37,829 nucleotides of DNA from an uncultured bacterium (GCA_913063055.1 CAJXZK010000020.1:1-37829); one strand, 5' to 3'. Numbered from the stretch's first letter, positions 24,820 to 34,473 are shown. Notes: generated by a model not told the origin, from the letters alone. Program-made: numbers and translations.

Positions 24820-26629
24820 GCTGATTTGGTAGAGTAAACCAGAAAGTACTGCCTTGGCCGACCTCGCTAATGACACCAATTGTGCCACCATGACGCTCAA
24901 TAATGTCTTTGCATATTGCCAGACCTAAGCCAAAGCCAGATGGTTTGTTGGGCTCTTCATTTCTAGCCTGTGTGAATTTCTCAAATAGCGTGGGAATATC
25001 GTTTTTGCTAATGCCATTGCCGTGGTCTTTGACTGCAAATTTAGTTGCATTACTGGTTTCTTCTACGGCGAGAATAATAGTGGAATTGGCTGGTGAAAAC
25101 TTGATCGCGTTGGTCAGCAAATTTTGTAGAACTTGAATAATTCTGGCTTCGTCACAGTGCACTATGCCAACTTTGCTAGAATTTGTACTCTCAAGATTGA
25201 CTTCTATTTTGACCAGTTGTTGGTCTGCTAGCCCCTGTACCATTTCTAGACTGGCCTGGAGAATGCTTTTTGTATTTACATCAGTTTTGAAAATTTGAAA
25301 TTGACCTGATTGCATTTTTTCAATATCAAGTAAGTCGTTGACCATGGCCACAATGCGATTTAAGGCGCCGCCGATAGAACCAGCACGTGATTTACCAGAG
25401 TCGTTTAGCTCGCCATAGGCGCCCTGATCAAGCATGTCTAGAAAAATTGTCATACCGCTAAGGGGAGTTCTAATGTCGTGACTGACCATGTTAACGAAGT
25501 CACGTTTGGCATTTTCAACACGACGTAACTCAGAGACATCGTGCGCTACACAGAAGAGAAGCTCTTCATCAGCCGACCAAATGACGTTCCAACTAAAGGT
25601 TCTAACTTGTCCCGTTTTGCAAATAATAGGAATGTCTGCTGATTCAGATTGACTTGTGCCGCGAACATTCGAGAGAAAACTATGGGCATCTCCTTGAAAT
25701 TCTGCTGGCACTAGTTGCATAAGACGCTTGTTTAGTAATTCTTCGTTACTGTAGTTCCAGTGCGTTTCCGCTGCTTTGTTGATAGAGCTAATCATCAATG
25801 ATTTGTCCAGACATAAAATAACGTCGGCGGCGTTAGATACAAGAGCTCTTTCTCTTTTTGATGCTTCTTGAATGTTCCTGGCCATATTGTGCAGCACTTG
25901 GTCAAGTCTAGCGATTTCGTCTTGGCCAGCCATGGCGGGCTTCATTTCTTGGCCGAGGCTAACTAATTCAGCATTCTTAGAAATGCGGTAGAGCCTGAAG
26001 ACAATATCGCGCAGAAAGTAGGCGGCTGAAGCAATGGCCACAAGAGTACTGCAAACCAAGCCAATCATCAGTATTTGCAAGATAACTTGTGTGCGTTCGG
26101 CATTGAGGGGATTAGCAGCCAATCGGCGTTCTTCTAGTTCTCTCATGGCTGTTAACTCGGCATCACCAGTGCCCTGCTTCAGAGCGCTGTGACGCATTTG
26201 TAGGCCGGCTAAAGTTAGAGCTGTTTGATCGTCTTCTTTGATGGCATTGGTCACCCCCTCTATGCCCTCTAAGAACTTGCTGAGCTTGTCTTTGAGTTTG
26301 CTGGCATGGATAGTTTGTTCACTGTCATGGCTAACTAGTTTAATTAGTTCGTTCTGTTCTTCTTGTAGCCTGTTTTCAGCGATATTGAGCAGTTTTATGA
26401 TGCGAACGCTTTTCTCGACCGTGAGCCTGACAATATTGAGTGAGATGTCATAACAAGACGATTCGATTTTGCTTAGAACAAGCAGCACTTCTTTTGAGTG
26501 TCTTTCCTCTTGCTGGGCTCTTTCAGCACGACTTTCCATCACAGCTAAGCTGATGCCAAAGACAAGCTGAAACAGTGCAGGAATAGCAATAATCACCAAG
26601 CCTTTGGCTACAAGTTTGGGAATTTGCAC
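24782..26629 (-). CDS. Membrane sensor histidine kinase (CHASE3-like, HAMP, PAS)
   Basis: The 615-aa kinase has two membrane helices (about 10-31 and 183-205) enclosing a helical extracytoplasmic sensor of about 150 residues (CHASE3-like), a HAMP linker (about 207-258), a PAS domain (about 262-370), a HisKA domain with phosphoacceptor H384 (SHDIRTP) and a HATPase domain with N-box NLLTNAIKFSP, G1 DHGNGIS and G2 GFGLGLAI. It should autophosphorylate and pass phosphate to an OmpR-type regulator; the regulator gene at 29008-29685 is the nearest candidate partner. The start is GTG at 26627-26629. Its 3' end overlaps the opposite gene by 38 bases. It is divergent from the next gene with 170 bases between. 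Confidence 0.95.
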   Translation of the reverse strand: MQIPKLVAKGLVIIAIPALFQLVFGISLAVMESRAERAQQEERHSKEVLLVLSKIESSCYDISLNIVRLTVEKSVRIIKLLNIAENRLQEEQNELIKLVSHDSEQTIHASKLKDKLSKFLEGIEGVTNAIKEDDQTALTLAGLQMRHSALKQGTGDAELTAMRELEERRLAANPLNAERTQVILQILMIGLVCSTLVAIASAAYFLRDIVFRLYRISKNAELVSLGQEMKPAMAGQDEIARLDQVLHNMARNIQEASKRERALVSNAADVILCLDKSLMISSINKAAETHWNYSNEELLNKRLMQLVPAEFQGDAHSFLSNVRGTSQSESADIPIICKTGQVRTFSWNVIWSADEELLFCVAHDVSELRRVENAKRDFVNMVSHDIRTPLSGMTIFLDMLDQGAYGELNDSGKSRAGSIGGALNRIVAMVNDLLDIEKMQSGQFQIFKTDVNTKSILQASLEMVQGLADQQLVKIEVNLESTNSSKVGIVHCDEARIIQVLQNLLTNAIKFSPANSTIILAVEETSNATKFAVKDHGNGISKNDIPTLFEKFTQARNEEPNKPSGFGLGLAICKDIIERHGGTIGVISEVGQGSTFWFTLPNQPSAAYHPVLKQQ

Positions 26630-26785
26630 TGTGTTCTTCCTCTACAGGCAGCTCTTTTGCGTAAATCAAGTCTGCATAGAAATTTTTAGCACAGATAGCT
26701 ATCAATGAAATCGCTTTAAGATTGTCAAGAAGTTGAAACATTTGCTCCATATGATGCTTAGCAAGGCAGCGATGGCGTTGCAGTT

Positions 26786-26792
26786 TAGGAGG
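26786..26792 (+). promoter_or_regulatory. Strong ribosome-binding site
   Basis: AGGAGG followed by AAGTGAA lies 7-8 bases before the ATG at 26800. It is the strongest Shine-Dalgarno match in the window, most starts here having weak sites, which suggests high expression of the following gene. Confidence 0.7.
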
Positions 26793-26799
26793 AAGTGAA

Positions 26800-28926
26800 A
26801 TGAGTGATTGTAGATCGGGTAGGTGTTCTGACCGGCAAGTTATTCCTCAAGCACAGGTCTGGCAGCATGAAATACCTATGGCCTCGCCGTGTTCGGGTGG
26901 TAGTTGCTCACCCCGTAGTTTTGATCGCATGCCTACACGAACTTTGGATATGCCACCAGCCCCTTATGGTCGCTCGTGCGATGGAGGAGTTTGTCAACCA
27001 AGCGATTCTAGAGCCCTTGTTTTGAAGCCTTTCGATAAGAGTCAGCACGAAAGCAATATCAAAAACAATTTTGATTTTACTGATGGAGATTACTCTAAAG
27101 CCCTAGCTAAGGCTGCTAGAGAAGGCAAACCCTTAGTAGTCGTTTTTGCTTCAGATCGCACTCCAGGGGCCATGAATTCTGTCGATAGTGTCAAATCTGC
27201 TCAGAACAGTAGAGTTGGTAACGAGGGCTGGCCAGTCAAAGACAATGCTGTGTTTGTTTATGTTGATAGCGATAAAGCCGCTAAGACACCTGAACTGCGC
27301 GATCTCATGAATCAAAAAGGCATAAGTGGTGACAGAGCAAGAACTATTGTCTATAACGCAGAAATGGGCCCTGATGGCAAAGTAAAGGCTGTAGCGACGG
27401 CTCTCAATAACGATCGCAGTGATTTTTCTGGCGCTCAGCTTGCCGTTGATATTCATAGCGCTAAGGCTCATAGTCGCCCTCTTAACGTTCCGGAAGGTAA
27501 AGACGCTAAAGACGCTTTCCTGAAGCCGCAGGAAGCTACTCCGGCACCCGCTGATAGAACTGGCGATAAGTCAACTCAGACTGCAAAGCTTGAGGCTAAA
27601 CTTGCCGAACAAGCTCAAGAGTTAGAGAAGATGAAACAGGAACTTGTTGCACTGAGGTTGGAACTGCTTGAAGCTAGAAAAAATAATGGTAGGCCGAGAT
27701 GGCCTGACAATGATCCAGATTTTTACCGACCTCGGACTCGTCCACTTGACGGTATATTAGACGATATTCGCAAAACACTGCCACCGGAATTAACGCCCCA
27801 AGATGTACAGCCCAAGCCTCCTACGCTAGGCCCGATACCGCGTGAAGTTGTGCCGAATCCAAAGACTAGAGATGGCAAACCTGTCGAGCCCGATTCGAAT
27901 AAACCAGGGATAAACAAGCCAGAGGTGAAGAAGCCAGGAGCTCAAGTTGAGGCCCCTCCTGCCGCGAAAGCTCCCGAAGCCCCTAAAGTTCCGCAGGGTG
28001 CTCAGAGTCCTAAAGGTATTGATCTGTTGAAGCCAGATGCTAAACCCAAAGAAGATCAACCGAATCAATTTGAAGATAAGCGTAATCAGATTCGGGCTGC
28101 TTTCAATAATTTTTCGGAGAGCGAAGATAGAAGATTGAACGGCGCTGTAGCGACTATGAAAGATGATCATCCAACTGCTACAGCAGAGAAGACAAAGTGG
28201 CTGCGCCAGCAGGAAGATATGAATCTCTTAGCCGATGGTGATATTAGAGCGAAGCTAAATAATCTTGGTACTTATTGGACTGGAAGTGGTCGCCGGGCTG
28301 ATGAAGATGCTCTGGTTGAGAAACGCGCCCAGCAGTGGCAAGACTTGCGTTATCAGGCCGCAAATCCTGGTGATCCCAATCATAAAGCTAAGCAGTTCAT
28401 GCTTTATGAGTTTATGACTGGTAAGCATACTGATGGTTTTAATTTCGGTACGGAGAATGAATATAGAGTTGGGCACGGTGGCAGTGCTCTTAAAACCGAT
28501 CGCGAAGAGTGGCAGAAGCAAGCTGCTAAGGCTCTGGTTGAGGTCATTAAGAAACCTGGAGTGGAACATGAGTTGGCTACCAGGTTGATTATAGATGGCT
28601 TGAATAATCCTAAGGTTCCAGTGTCCGCAAGAATAGAATTGCTGGCTGGTATAGAGCACATGGCTGCAGATACAAAGAACAAGTACCTAGATGGACATCC
28701 TGGTCCAACAGCTGTTGCTGTAGTAGTGAGATCTCTGCTCAAGAGCCACAATGAGAAAGAAGACAATGGTGACTTCCAGAGAGCGGCCATGGATAAACTA
28801 GTGAAGATGAATGCTGAGGCGGCTTATGGTGTGATTGAGTACCTGGCACGCGAGGGTGGTAGTGACAGAACCCGGCAACATGCTCGTGACCATATTGTCA
28901 AATTGACGCAAAAAACAGCTAAGTAG
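26800..28926 (+). CDS. Large modular protein: three CxxGxC motifs, thioredoxin-like region, coiled coil, helical-repeat C-terminus
   Basis: The 708-aa protein opens with three Cys-x2-Gly-x-Cys motifs: CRSGRC (4-9), CSGGSC (31-36) and CDGGVC (60-65), split by Pro-rich spacers. Residues about 95-215 resemble a thioredoxin-like fold (A-R-E-G-K-P-L-V-V-V-F-A start), but the redox CxxC is missing. A coiled coil (about 262-296, AKLEAKLAEQAQELEKMKQE) and a Pro-rich region (about 315-435) follow. The C-terminal 250 residues are helical and look like HEAT-type repeats. No signal peptide precedes the cysteines. The gene is divergent from the histidine kinase and converges on the response regulator. The function is unknown; the Cys motifs may bind metal or form disulfides. 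Confidence 0.83.
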   Translation: MSDCRSGRCSDRQVIPQAQVWQHEIPMASPCSGGSCSPRSFDRMPTRTLDMPPAPYGRSCDGGVCQPSDSRALVLKPFDKSQHESNIKNNFDFTDGDYSKALAKAAREGKPLVVVFASDRTPGAMNSVDSVKSAQNSRVGNEGWPVKDNAVFVYVDSDKAAKTPELRDLMNQKGISGDRARTIVYNAEMGPDGKVKAVATALNNDRSDFSGAQLAVDIHSAKAHSRPLNVPEGKDAKDAFLKPQEATPAPADRTGDKSTQTAKLEAKLAEQAQELEKMKQELVALRLELLEARKNNGRPRWPDNDPDFYRPRTRPLDGILDDIRKTLPPELTPQDVQPKPPTLGPIPREVVPNPKTRDGKPVEPDSNKPGINKPEVKKPGAQVEAPPAAKAPEAPKVPQGAQSPKGIDLLKPDAKPKEDQPNQFEDKRNQIRAAFNNFSESEDRRLNGAVATMKDDHPTATAEKTKWLRQQEDMNLLADGDIRAKLNNLGTYWTGSGRRADEDALVEKRAQQWQDLRYQAANPGDPNHKAKQFMLYEFMTGKHTDGFNFGTENEYRVGHGGSALKTDREEWQKQAAKALVEVIKKPGVEHELATRLIIDGLNNPKVPVSARIELLAGIEHMAADTKNKYLDGHPGPTAVAVVVRSLLKSHNEKEDNGDFQRAAMDKLVKMNAEAAYGVIEYLAREGGSDRTRQHARDHIVKLTQKTAK

Positions 28927-28951
28927 TGTGGTCAACGACCTTCAAATAATG

Positions 28952-28994
28952 CAGACAGCAAGATCTCGCTCTAAAAATGGCGAGTTCTTGTCTG
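28952..28994. terminator. Bidirectional hairpin terminator
   Basis: A long stem pairs CAGACA-CAAGA-CTCGC on the left with GCGAG-TCTTG-TCTG on the right, with one bulge, around a 10-base loop. It lies between two convergent genes and is followed by a T-rich stretch, so it can end both transcripts. Confidence 0.75.
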
Positions 28995-29007
28995 TTTCTA
29001 AAATCTT

Positions 29008-29685
29008 TTATTCAGCGTCGTCCAGCTTATAACCAAGACCATAGATGCTTTGCAGCATCGACTTTTTGCCTTCTATATCAATTTTTTTTCTGATTCGAGT
29101 GATGTAAGTTCTCACTGCACCTTCAGTAGCTTCTGTTTCAGAGTCCCAGCAACTGCTCAATAGCTCCTCAGCGCTGAATACTCGACCCTTATGTCTGAGG
29201 AAAAATTCTAATAACTGATACTCAGTTTGCAGCATCTTAACCAGGTTGTCGCCCACCCTGACCTCAGCTCTGGCTGTATCCATGGTTAATTCGCCACAGG
29301 TAAGAACATTACTAGTGCTATTGGCTGCCCGGCGCAAAAGAGCTCTGACTCGGGCGCAGAGTTCGCGGATGTCATAAGGTTTGGTCATGTAGTCGTCGGC
29401 GCCGGCATCGAGGCCCAGTTCTATTTCGGCCGCTTGATTTTTGCCAGTAAGAATTAGCACTGGCGAGGTTTGACCTTTGCTGCGGTAGCCCTTTAAGACC
29501 TCAATTCCGTCCAGGCCCGGCAAACCCAGGTCGAGAATCAAAAGCTCAAAGTGAAATGAAAGAGCTAAATCAAGGGCGTCCTGGCCGTTGTGAGCTAGCT
29601 CCACCTTGTGCTGATCGAGCTTGAGGCGGTCGCGTAGCAGTTCTGCTACTAGTCGATCATCTTCTACAACAAGGATTTTGGCCAT
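29008..29685 (-). CDS. OmpR/PhoB-family response regulator
   Basis: The 225-aa protein has a receiver domain (1-120) with the acid pocket EDD (8-10), phosphoacceptor D52 (LILDLGLPG), switch T80 and K102 (MTKPYD), and a C-terminal winged-helix DNA-binding domain (about 128-222) with the TEYQLLEFFLRHKGRVFS and VRTYITRIRKKI signatures and a terminal YGLGYKLD hairpin. It binds DNA as a phosphorylation-induced dimer. Its kinase is not next to it on the same strand; the sensor kinase at 24782-26629, one gene away and on the same strand, is the likely partner, but it could also be an orphan. Confidence 0.96.
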   Translation of the reverse strand: MAKILVVEDDRLVAELLRDRLKLDQHKVELAHNGQDALDLALSFHFELLILDLGLPGLDGIEVLKGYRSKGQTSPVLILTGKNQAAEIELGLDAGADDYMTKPYDIRELCARVRALLRRAANSTSNVLTCGELTMDTARAEVRVGDNLVKMLQTEYQLLEFFLRHKGRVFSAEELLSSCWDSETEATEGAVRTYITRIRKKIDIEGKKSMLQSIYGLGYKLDDAE

Positions 29686-29882
29686 TGGTTATCTGTATTG
29701 GGATTTCTGTACAGGAAGGATTGGTTTAGTGTCGTTGTTCAGTATGAGAGTTTACACTCAGGCCGGTCATTAATGCCACCTTCCCTCTGGTTTGCTTTCA
29801 ACTTTTGCCGGGCATGATTGGTTGAACACGTCGGTCTCTCGGTTCTTTAATTTTTCACCGCCAGATTTACCGGGGTCAGTTA

Positions 29883-31421
29883 ATGTCTAGTCGCTTGCAA
29901 CTTGCTGTGATTTTACTCTTTGAGATGACTGCTAGTTCATTGCTTCAGTGCGTGGCAGAAACGCCAGAGGAGAAGCGAGAGATAAGCGAAGCCAATGCTC
30001 TTCCTGATAAGCAAGCGATAATCAAACATCTCGATACCTATTTATTGACCCATCCTAATTCGGCTAGAGTCGTGGGTTTTCGGGCCGAAGTCTACAATTG
30101 TCTTGGCCAAAGCAAAGAAACTATTCGAGATGCTACGCGCTATTTTGAATTAAATCGAGAACCAGCGCTGCCAGTAATATACAAAGTTCGGGCGCACTCT
30201 TATTATAAATTGGGTGAATACACCAAAGCTCTGCATGATCTTGAAGCCGCAAATAAATTAGATGCAAAAGATGGCGCCACAGTATTTCTGATGGCTCTTA
30301 ATTTAGACCGATTGGGCCGTGCAAAAGACGCTCTTGTGCAGTATTCAAAGGCTATTGAACTGAAGTATAACGAGGCCTATTTTCACAAGGCTTGCCTTGA
30401 ATTCAAATTGAATGATAGAGCCGCTGCTACGGCTGATGGCGTTGCTTATATTCGTACCAGCAAAGCCACAGACGCTCAGGAACGTCTTGTTGGCGAAGTT
30501 AGCAAAAGCGGAAACATGAATTTATTAGCTCTTTATGATGGTCTCATTGAGGCAAAATTAGCTAAACCATTTGTTTATTTCAAGCGAGTTGATACTCTCT
30601 ATCTGCTGGGTAGATTTGAAAAAGTTTTGCATGAGCTTGATTATTGTGAGGAAAAATTTGGCAAAAAGGCAGAATTGGCCACTCTCAGAAGATTTGAAGA
30701 ATTGCGCTTCAATAGCTACTTTAAGTTAGGTCAGACCGATAGAGCAATGGCTTATGTAAATAAGCTAATTGCCTTATCACCAAATCAACTCGGTCTCTAT
30801 CTGATGCGGGCAGACGCTTATTTGAGTCAACAAAACTATGATTTAGCGTTGGCCGATTTAGACCGTGCTGATGTTCTCGTGGCCAAAGATCAAAATGCTC
30901 TATTGAAGAAAGCAGAATGCCGTTTTCGCCTGGGTCAATATGAGAAAGCCGAGGTCGATTTAGCTAAGATAAATAGTGCAGATGCTACTGTTAAGTCGTT
31001 GACTTTTGCCGGACTGAATTTTAAAGCACTGAAGAAGTATCGTCAGGCTGAGCAATGTTTTACCCGTGCTTTGAAGCTTGCACCGCTGTCGAATAATTTG
31101 TTTGCTTTTCGTGCCGACTGCTATTTTCGTATGAAAGACTATGCTCTTTGTGAGCATGACTTGAGTGATGCCATTACTCTAGATAGCAAAAACCCTTCTT
31201 TCTATCTGGCCAGGGGCTCCTGTCGCCTTGCCGCTGGCAATGCTGAGGGGGCTGTCAAAGATCTTACTGTTTGTCTTGCGGAGCATAATTTGCATAGTGT
31301 TGCTTATGCCGAGCGGGCAAAGGCCTACACTAAACTTGGCAAACATGCTTTGGCTGCTCAAGACTTGCGCGCTTCAGGCTCTGCCAGTAAAGCTGTGGAG
31401 GGCGATTTGTTCAAGCAATGA
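29883..31421 (+). CDS. Secreted TPR protein, first of three tandem paralogues
   Basis: The 512-aa protein starts with a likely signal peptide (about 1-25, hydrophobic LAVILLFEMTASSLLQ then CVAETPEE). The rest is nearly continuous TPR helix pairs with A-L-x-x-L-x-x-A-x-x-L-D and Y-x-x-A-x-x-x-F-x-R-A-L-x-L-x-P motifs. TPRs bind peptides or scaffold complexes; the signal peptide places it outside the cytoplasm. The shared leader block (KRxIxxLDTYLLTHPNSARVVGFRAEVYN in this copy, written in part) links all three paralogues. Its TGA overlaps the next start (ATGA). The final 180 bases are almost identical with those of the second paralogue. No peptidase or enzyme domain is present. Confidence 0.9.
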   Translation: MSSRLQLAVILLFEMTASSLLQCVAETPEEKREISEANALPDKQAIIKHLDTYLLTHPNSARVVGFRAEVYNCLGQSKETIRDATRYFELNREPALPVIYKVRAHSYYKLGEYTKALHDLEAANKLDAKDGATVFLMALNLDRLGRAKDALVQYSKAIELKYNEAYFHKACLEFKLNDRAAATADGVAYIRTSKATDAQERLVGEVSKSGNMNLLALYDGLIEAKLAKPFVYFKRVDTLYLLGRFEKVLHELDYCEEKFGKKAELATLRRFEELRFNSYFKLGQTDRAMAYVNKLIALSPNQLGLYLMRADAYLSQQNYDLALADLDRADVLVAKDQNALLKKAECRFRLGQYEKAEVDLAKINSADATVKSLTFAGLNFKALKKYRQAEQCFTRALKLAPLSNNLFAFRADCYFRMKDYALCEHDLSDAITLDSKNPSFYLARGSCRLAAGNAEGAVKDLTVCLAEHNLHSVAYAERAKAYTKLGKHALAAQDLRASGSASKAVEGDLFKQ

Positions 31422-32932
31422 GAAAATCTGTTACTAGTTTGGTTTGTTTGCTAGCTCTATTGAGTTCATCTCTATCTAGTTATGCTGCTGTGTCTCTAGA
31501 AGATCAACAGGAACTTAAAGAAGTAAGGATGCTTACTGATAAAAAAGAACAGATCAAACGGTTGGATAGGTATTTGCAGTCCCATCCCAAATCGGCACCG
31601 GTTATTGGTTTTCGTGCCCAATTACATTGCGGTCTTGCGCAATCGCCAGAATCAATTCGCGATGCCAATCGCTATTTCGAGCTCAAGCCCAACCCTATTG
31701 AGCCTTATGTTTATAAGGCGCGCATCAATTCATTGCTTAGAACAGGACGAACAGAAGAAGCGCTGAGAGATCTTGATGCCCTTCGACGTCTGACACAGGA
31801 AGACACGGATAGTATGCGCCTTCGGGCCTTAGCTTTAAACGCACTCGGACGCAGCTCGGAGGCCTTAGAGATAGCTAGTCGAGCAGTCAAGCAAAATAAT
31901 ATTGATGCTTTGCAGATAAAGGCCATTGCTGAATTGAATCTCAATCGAGTTTCTGATGGAGTAAGAGACACTGTTGAATTTGCCAAGAAGACTAAGAACC
32001 GTGATGCTGTCAGGGATATAGTTGCTGTACTCTGTCAAAGAAAAGAGTGGCAGAAAGTTGTAATAGTTGGCCAAGCGCTTGCTCAGGCGAAATTTACTGA
32101 CCGCACTGTGCAGGCCTGGATAGTAGAGGCTCTATTTCGTTTAAATCGGTTCCCCGAGGCCCTGGCAGCTTGCGATAAGTTTAAGCGGTTATTCGGGTCT
32201 GATTTACACGAGCTTAAGTACAATATTTACAAAGGCATGGGTGATTCGAAATCAGCCGCAGAAGAAGTAAATGCGATGATTAAAGCGGCGCCCAAAGACA
32301 AGAAATTAAGACTTCTACGAGCCAAGAGCTTGGTTAAAGAGCAGGACTTTGAAGAAGCTCTCTCAGATTATAGTTTTGCCGGGTCACTTGTTGAGAAAGA
32401 TATGGATGCTCGCGCTAAGAGGGCTGAATGCTATTTTGCTTTGGGCCAATATGATACAGCGGCGCGCGAATTTGCTGTGGTAAATCGAACTAAGGCAGAC
32501 TATAACAGCTTGTATCTAGAAGCAATGTCGCTAAAAGCACTGGCCAAATATAGTGAAGCAGTTCTTTGCTTTACTCGTGCCATTGCCATGAAACCGTTGA
32601 TGGTCAGGTTATTTGCTCAGCGAGCTGATTGCTATTTTCGTATGAAAGATTATGCTCATAGTGAAAGTGATTTCGATGATGCTATTGCTCTAGCTCCAAA
32701 GAATTATTCTCTATATTTCGCCAGAGGCTTGTGCCGCCTTGGTGCTGGCGATGCCGAGGGGGCTGTCAAAGATCTTACTGTTTGTCTTGCTGATCATAAT
32801 TTGCATAGCGTTGCCTATGCTGCTCGAGCAAAGGCCTACACTAAGCTTGGTAAAAACGCTTTGGCAGCTCAAGATTTGCGCGCTTCAGGCTCTGCCAGCA
32901 AAGCTGTGGAGGGCGATTTGTTCAAGCAATGA
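31418..32932 (+). CDS. Secreted TPR protein, second of three tandem paralogues
   Basis: The 504-aa protein has a clear signal peptide (KSVTSLVCLLALLSSSLSSYA, cut about residue 23) and TPR repeats through to the C-terminus. It shares the RLDRYLQSHPKSAPVIGFRA leader block with its neighbours. In the central part it is diverged from paralogue 1, but its last 60 codons are almost the same at the DNA level (about 91% by hand count), so this segment has been homogenised. Start and stop both overlap neighbours by four bases, so the three proteins should be made in fixed proportions. Function unknown. Confidence 0.9.
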   Translation: MRKSVTSLVCLLALLSSSLSSYAAVSLEDQQELKEVRMLTDKKEQIKRLDRYLQSHPKSAPVIGFRAQLHCGLAQSPESIRDANRYFELKPNPIEPYVYKARINSLLRTGRTEEALRDLDALRRLTQEDTDSMRLRALALNALGRSSEALEIASRAVKQNNIDALQIKAIAELNLNRVSDGVRDTVEFAKKTKNRDAVRDIVAVLCQRKEWQKVVIVGQALAQAKFTDRTVQAWIVEALFRLNRFPEALAACDKFKRLFGSDLHELKYNIYKGMGDSKSAAEEVNAMIKAAPKDKKLRLLRAKSLVKEQDFEEALSDYSFAGSLVEKDMDARAKRAECYFALGQYDTAAREFAVVNRTKADYNSLYLEAMSLKALAKYSEAVLCFTRAIAMKPLMVRLFAQRADCYFRMKDYAHSESDFDDAIALAPKNYSLYFARGLCRLGAGDAEGAVKDLTVCLADHNLHSVAYAARAKAYTKLGKNALAAQDLRASGSASKAVEGDLFKQ

Positions 32933-34443
32933 GTAGATTTTCAATTGTTGTTTTGCTTTTTTGTTTGCAACTGCTCAGTACTTCGCAGTTGTGTTGCCTG
33001 GCTTTGAACGCAGAAGATAAGCGCGAGTACGCTGAAGTGACTGCTATACCTGATTTGAATATCAGGCTAAAGCGACTTGATACTTATTTGCTTAGTCATC
33101 CAAAGGCTGCTCGATTGTATGGATATCGGGCTGAAGTACACAATGCCCTTGGTAATACAGATGCCACTATTGCTGATGCTAACAGATATTTTGATTTGAA
33201 CAAAGAGCCAGTTGTGGCGCAGATTTGCAAAGTCAGAGCCAATGCTTATTTAAAAAAAGGCGACAAAGAGAAGGCCCTAGCGGATTTGCCTTTGGCTAAG
33301 AGGCTCGCTCCGAAAGACGGAGAAACGGCTCTAATGCTTGGTCTAGCTTTAGAGTTATTTGGACGCGACAAGGATGCTATGGCTCAGTTTGGTCGTGCAA
33401 TAGAATTGAAATTTTATAGAGCATACTCTAACAAAGCTTTCTTAGAGTTTAAATTGGGCTTGCCCAAAGAAGGGTTAGCCGATATTTTGACGTATATGCG
33501 GCTAACCAAAGACCTGACAGTGCAGGATACTATTCTTTCTGAATTGGCAAAGAGGAAGAAATATTCAGATCAAGTATTTCTTTGTGATGGCTTTATCAAA
33601 GCAGGCATAGCCAAACCTGTTTGCTATTCAACCAAGGCTAATGCTCTATTTGAGCTCAAGCGTTATGCGGAGGCTTTACAGGCTTGTGACCAATCGTTCA
33701 AAGGCTGTGGCGATCGTTTAGATCGGCAGCGCTACTGTATTTTGATGGCTGAAAAAGAGACAGAAAAGGCGGCTGCTCAACTAAGAGCAATGATCAAAGA
33801 CAAACCGCATGACTTGCAATTGTATTTATGGCGAGCCGATTCTTACATGTTAAATCGACATTATGATTTGGCTTTAGCTGATCTCATTCGTGCCAATGCC
33901 GTGGTGATAAAAGACAAAGATGCGCTGGCAAAGCGGGGCGAGTGTTATTTTCGCTTGGGCAAATATGCAGAGGCCGTGCGTGATTATGCTTTAGTCAATG
34001 GCAGTGGTGCCAGGGCCGAAACTCTCTCTAATGAGGCCTTGTGCCGCAAGGGTCTGAAAGACTATGGCGGGGCAATTGATTGTTTTTCAAGAGCGCTAAA
34101 GCTCAAGCCACTTTCGTCGACTTTACTCAATTATCGCGCCGAGTGTTATTTCAGAATGCATGACTATAAGAGAGCTGAGGCTGATATGTCGGATGCTATT
34201 GTTCTCCAACCAAAAGACTATATTTATTATTTTGCTCGTGCCACATATCGCCAGGAGGCTGGTTCTCTAGAGGATGCAATCAAAGACTACACAATTGCTT
34301 TAGTAGATCCACGTTTGCATGGCTTGGCTTATAAAGGCAGAGCGAAAGCCTATCGCTCCTTAGGACAAGTTAGTTTGGCTGAAAAAGACGAGAGAGCTGC
34401 TCTCTCTGCCAGTAAGTCTCTTGAAGGAGATCTTTTTAAGTAG
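32929..34443 (+). CDS. Secreted TPR protein, third of three tandem paralogues
   Basis: The 504-aa protein begins with a signal peptide (IVVLLFCLQLLSTSQLCCLA, cut near residue 26) and continues as TPR repeats, for example YDLALADLIRANAVV and YGGAIDCFSRALKLKPLSS. Plan and leader block match the two upstream paralogues, but the C-terminus (SLEGDLFK) is not part of the near-identical segment shared by the first two. The ATG overlaps the upstream TGA. A palindromic terminator lies nine bases after its stop, which closes the three-gene operon. The partners and cell location beyond export are unknown. Confidence 0.9.
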   Translation: MSRFSIVVLLFCLQLLSTSQLCCLALNAEDKREYAEVTAIPDLNIRLKRLDTYLLSHPKAARLYGYRAEVHNALGNTDATIADANRYFDLNKEPVVAQICKVRANAYLKKGDKEKALADLPLAKRLAPKDGETALMLGLALELFGRDKDAMAQFGRAIELKFYRAYSNKAFLEFKLGLPKEGLADILTYMRLTKDLTVQDTILSELAKRKKYSDQVFLCDGFIKAGIAKPVCYSTKANALFELKRYAEALQACDQSFKGCGDRLDRQRYCILMAEKETEKAAAQLRAMIKDKPHDLQLYLWRADSYMLNRHYDLALADLIRANAVVIKDKDALAKRGECYFRLGKYAEAVRDYALVNGSGARAETLSNEALCRKGLKDYGGAIDCFSRALKLKPLSSTLLNYRAECYFRMHDYKRAEADMSDAIVLQPKDYIYYFARATYRQEAGSLEDAIKDYTIALVDPRLHGLAYKGRAKAYRSLGQVSLAEKDERAALSASKSLEGDLFK

Positions 34444-34451
34444 TGACTTTT

Positions 34452-34465
34452 GTTGAGTACTCAAC
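34452..34465. terminator. Palindromic terminator between convergent genes
   Basis: GTTGAGTACTCAAC is a perfect 14-base palindrome followed by a T-rich tract (TATTTTCTTT). It lies in the 30-base gap between the TPR operon and the convergent MshEN-like gene. The TTGAGTACTCAA core is the same as in the jag terminator. Confidence 0.55.
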
Positions 34466-34473
34466 TATTTTCT

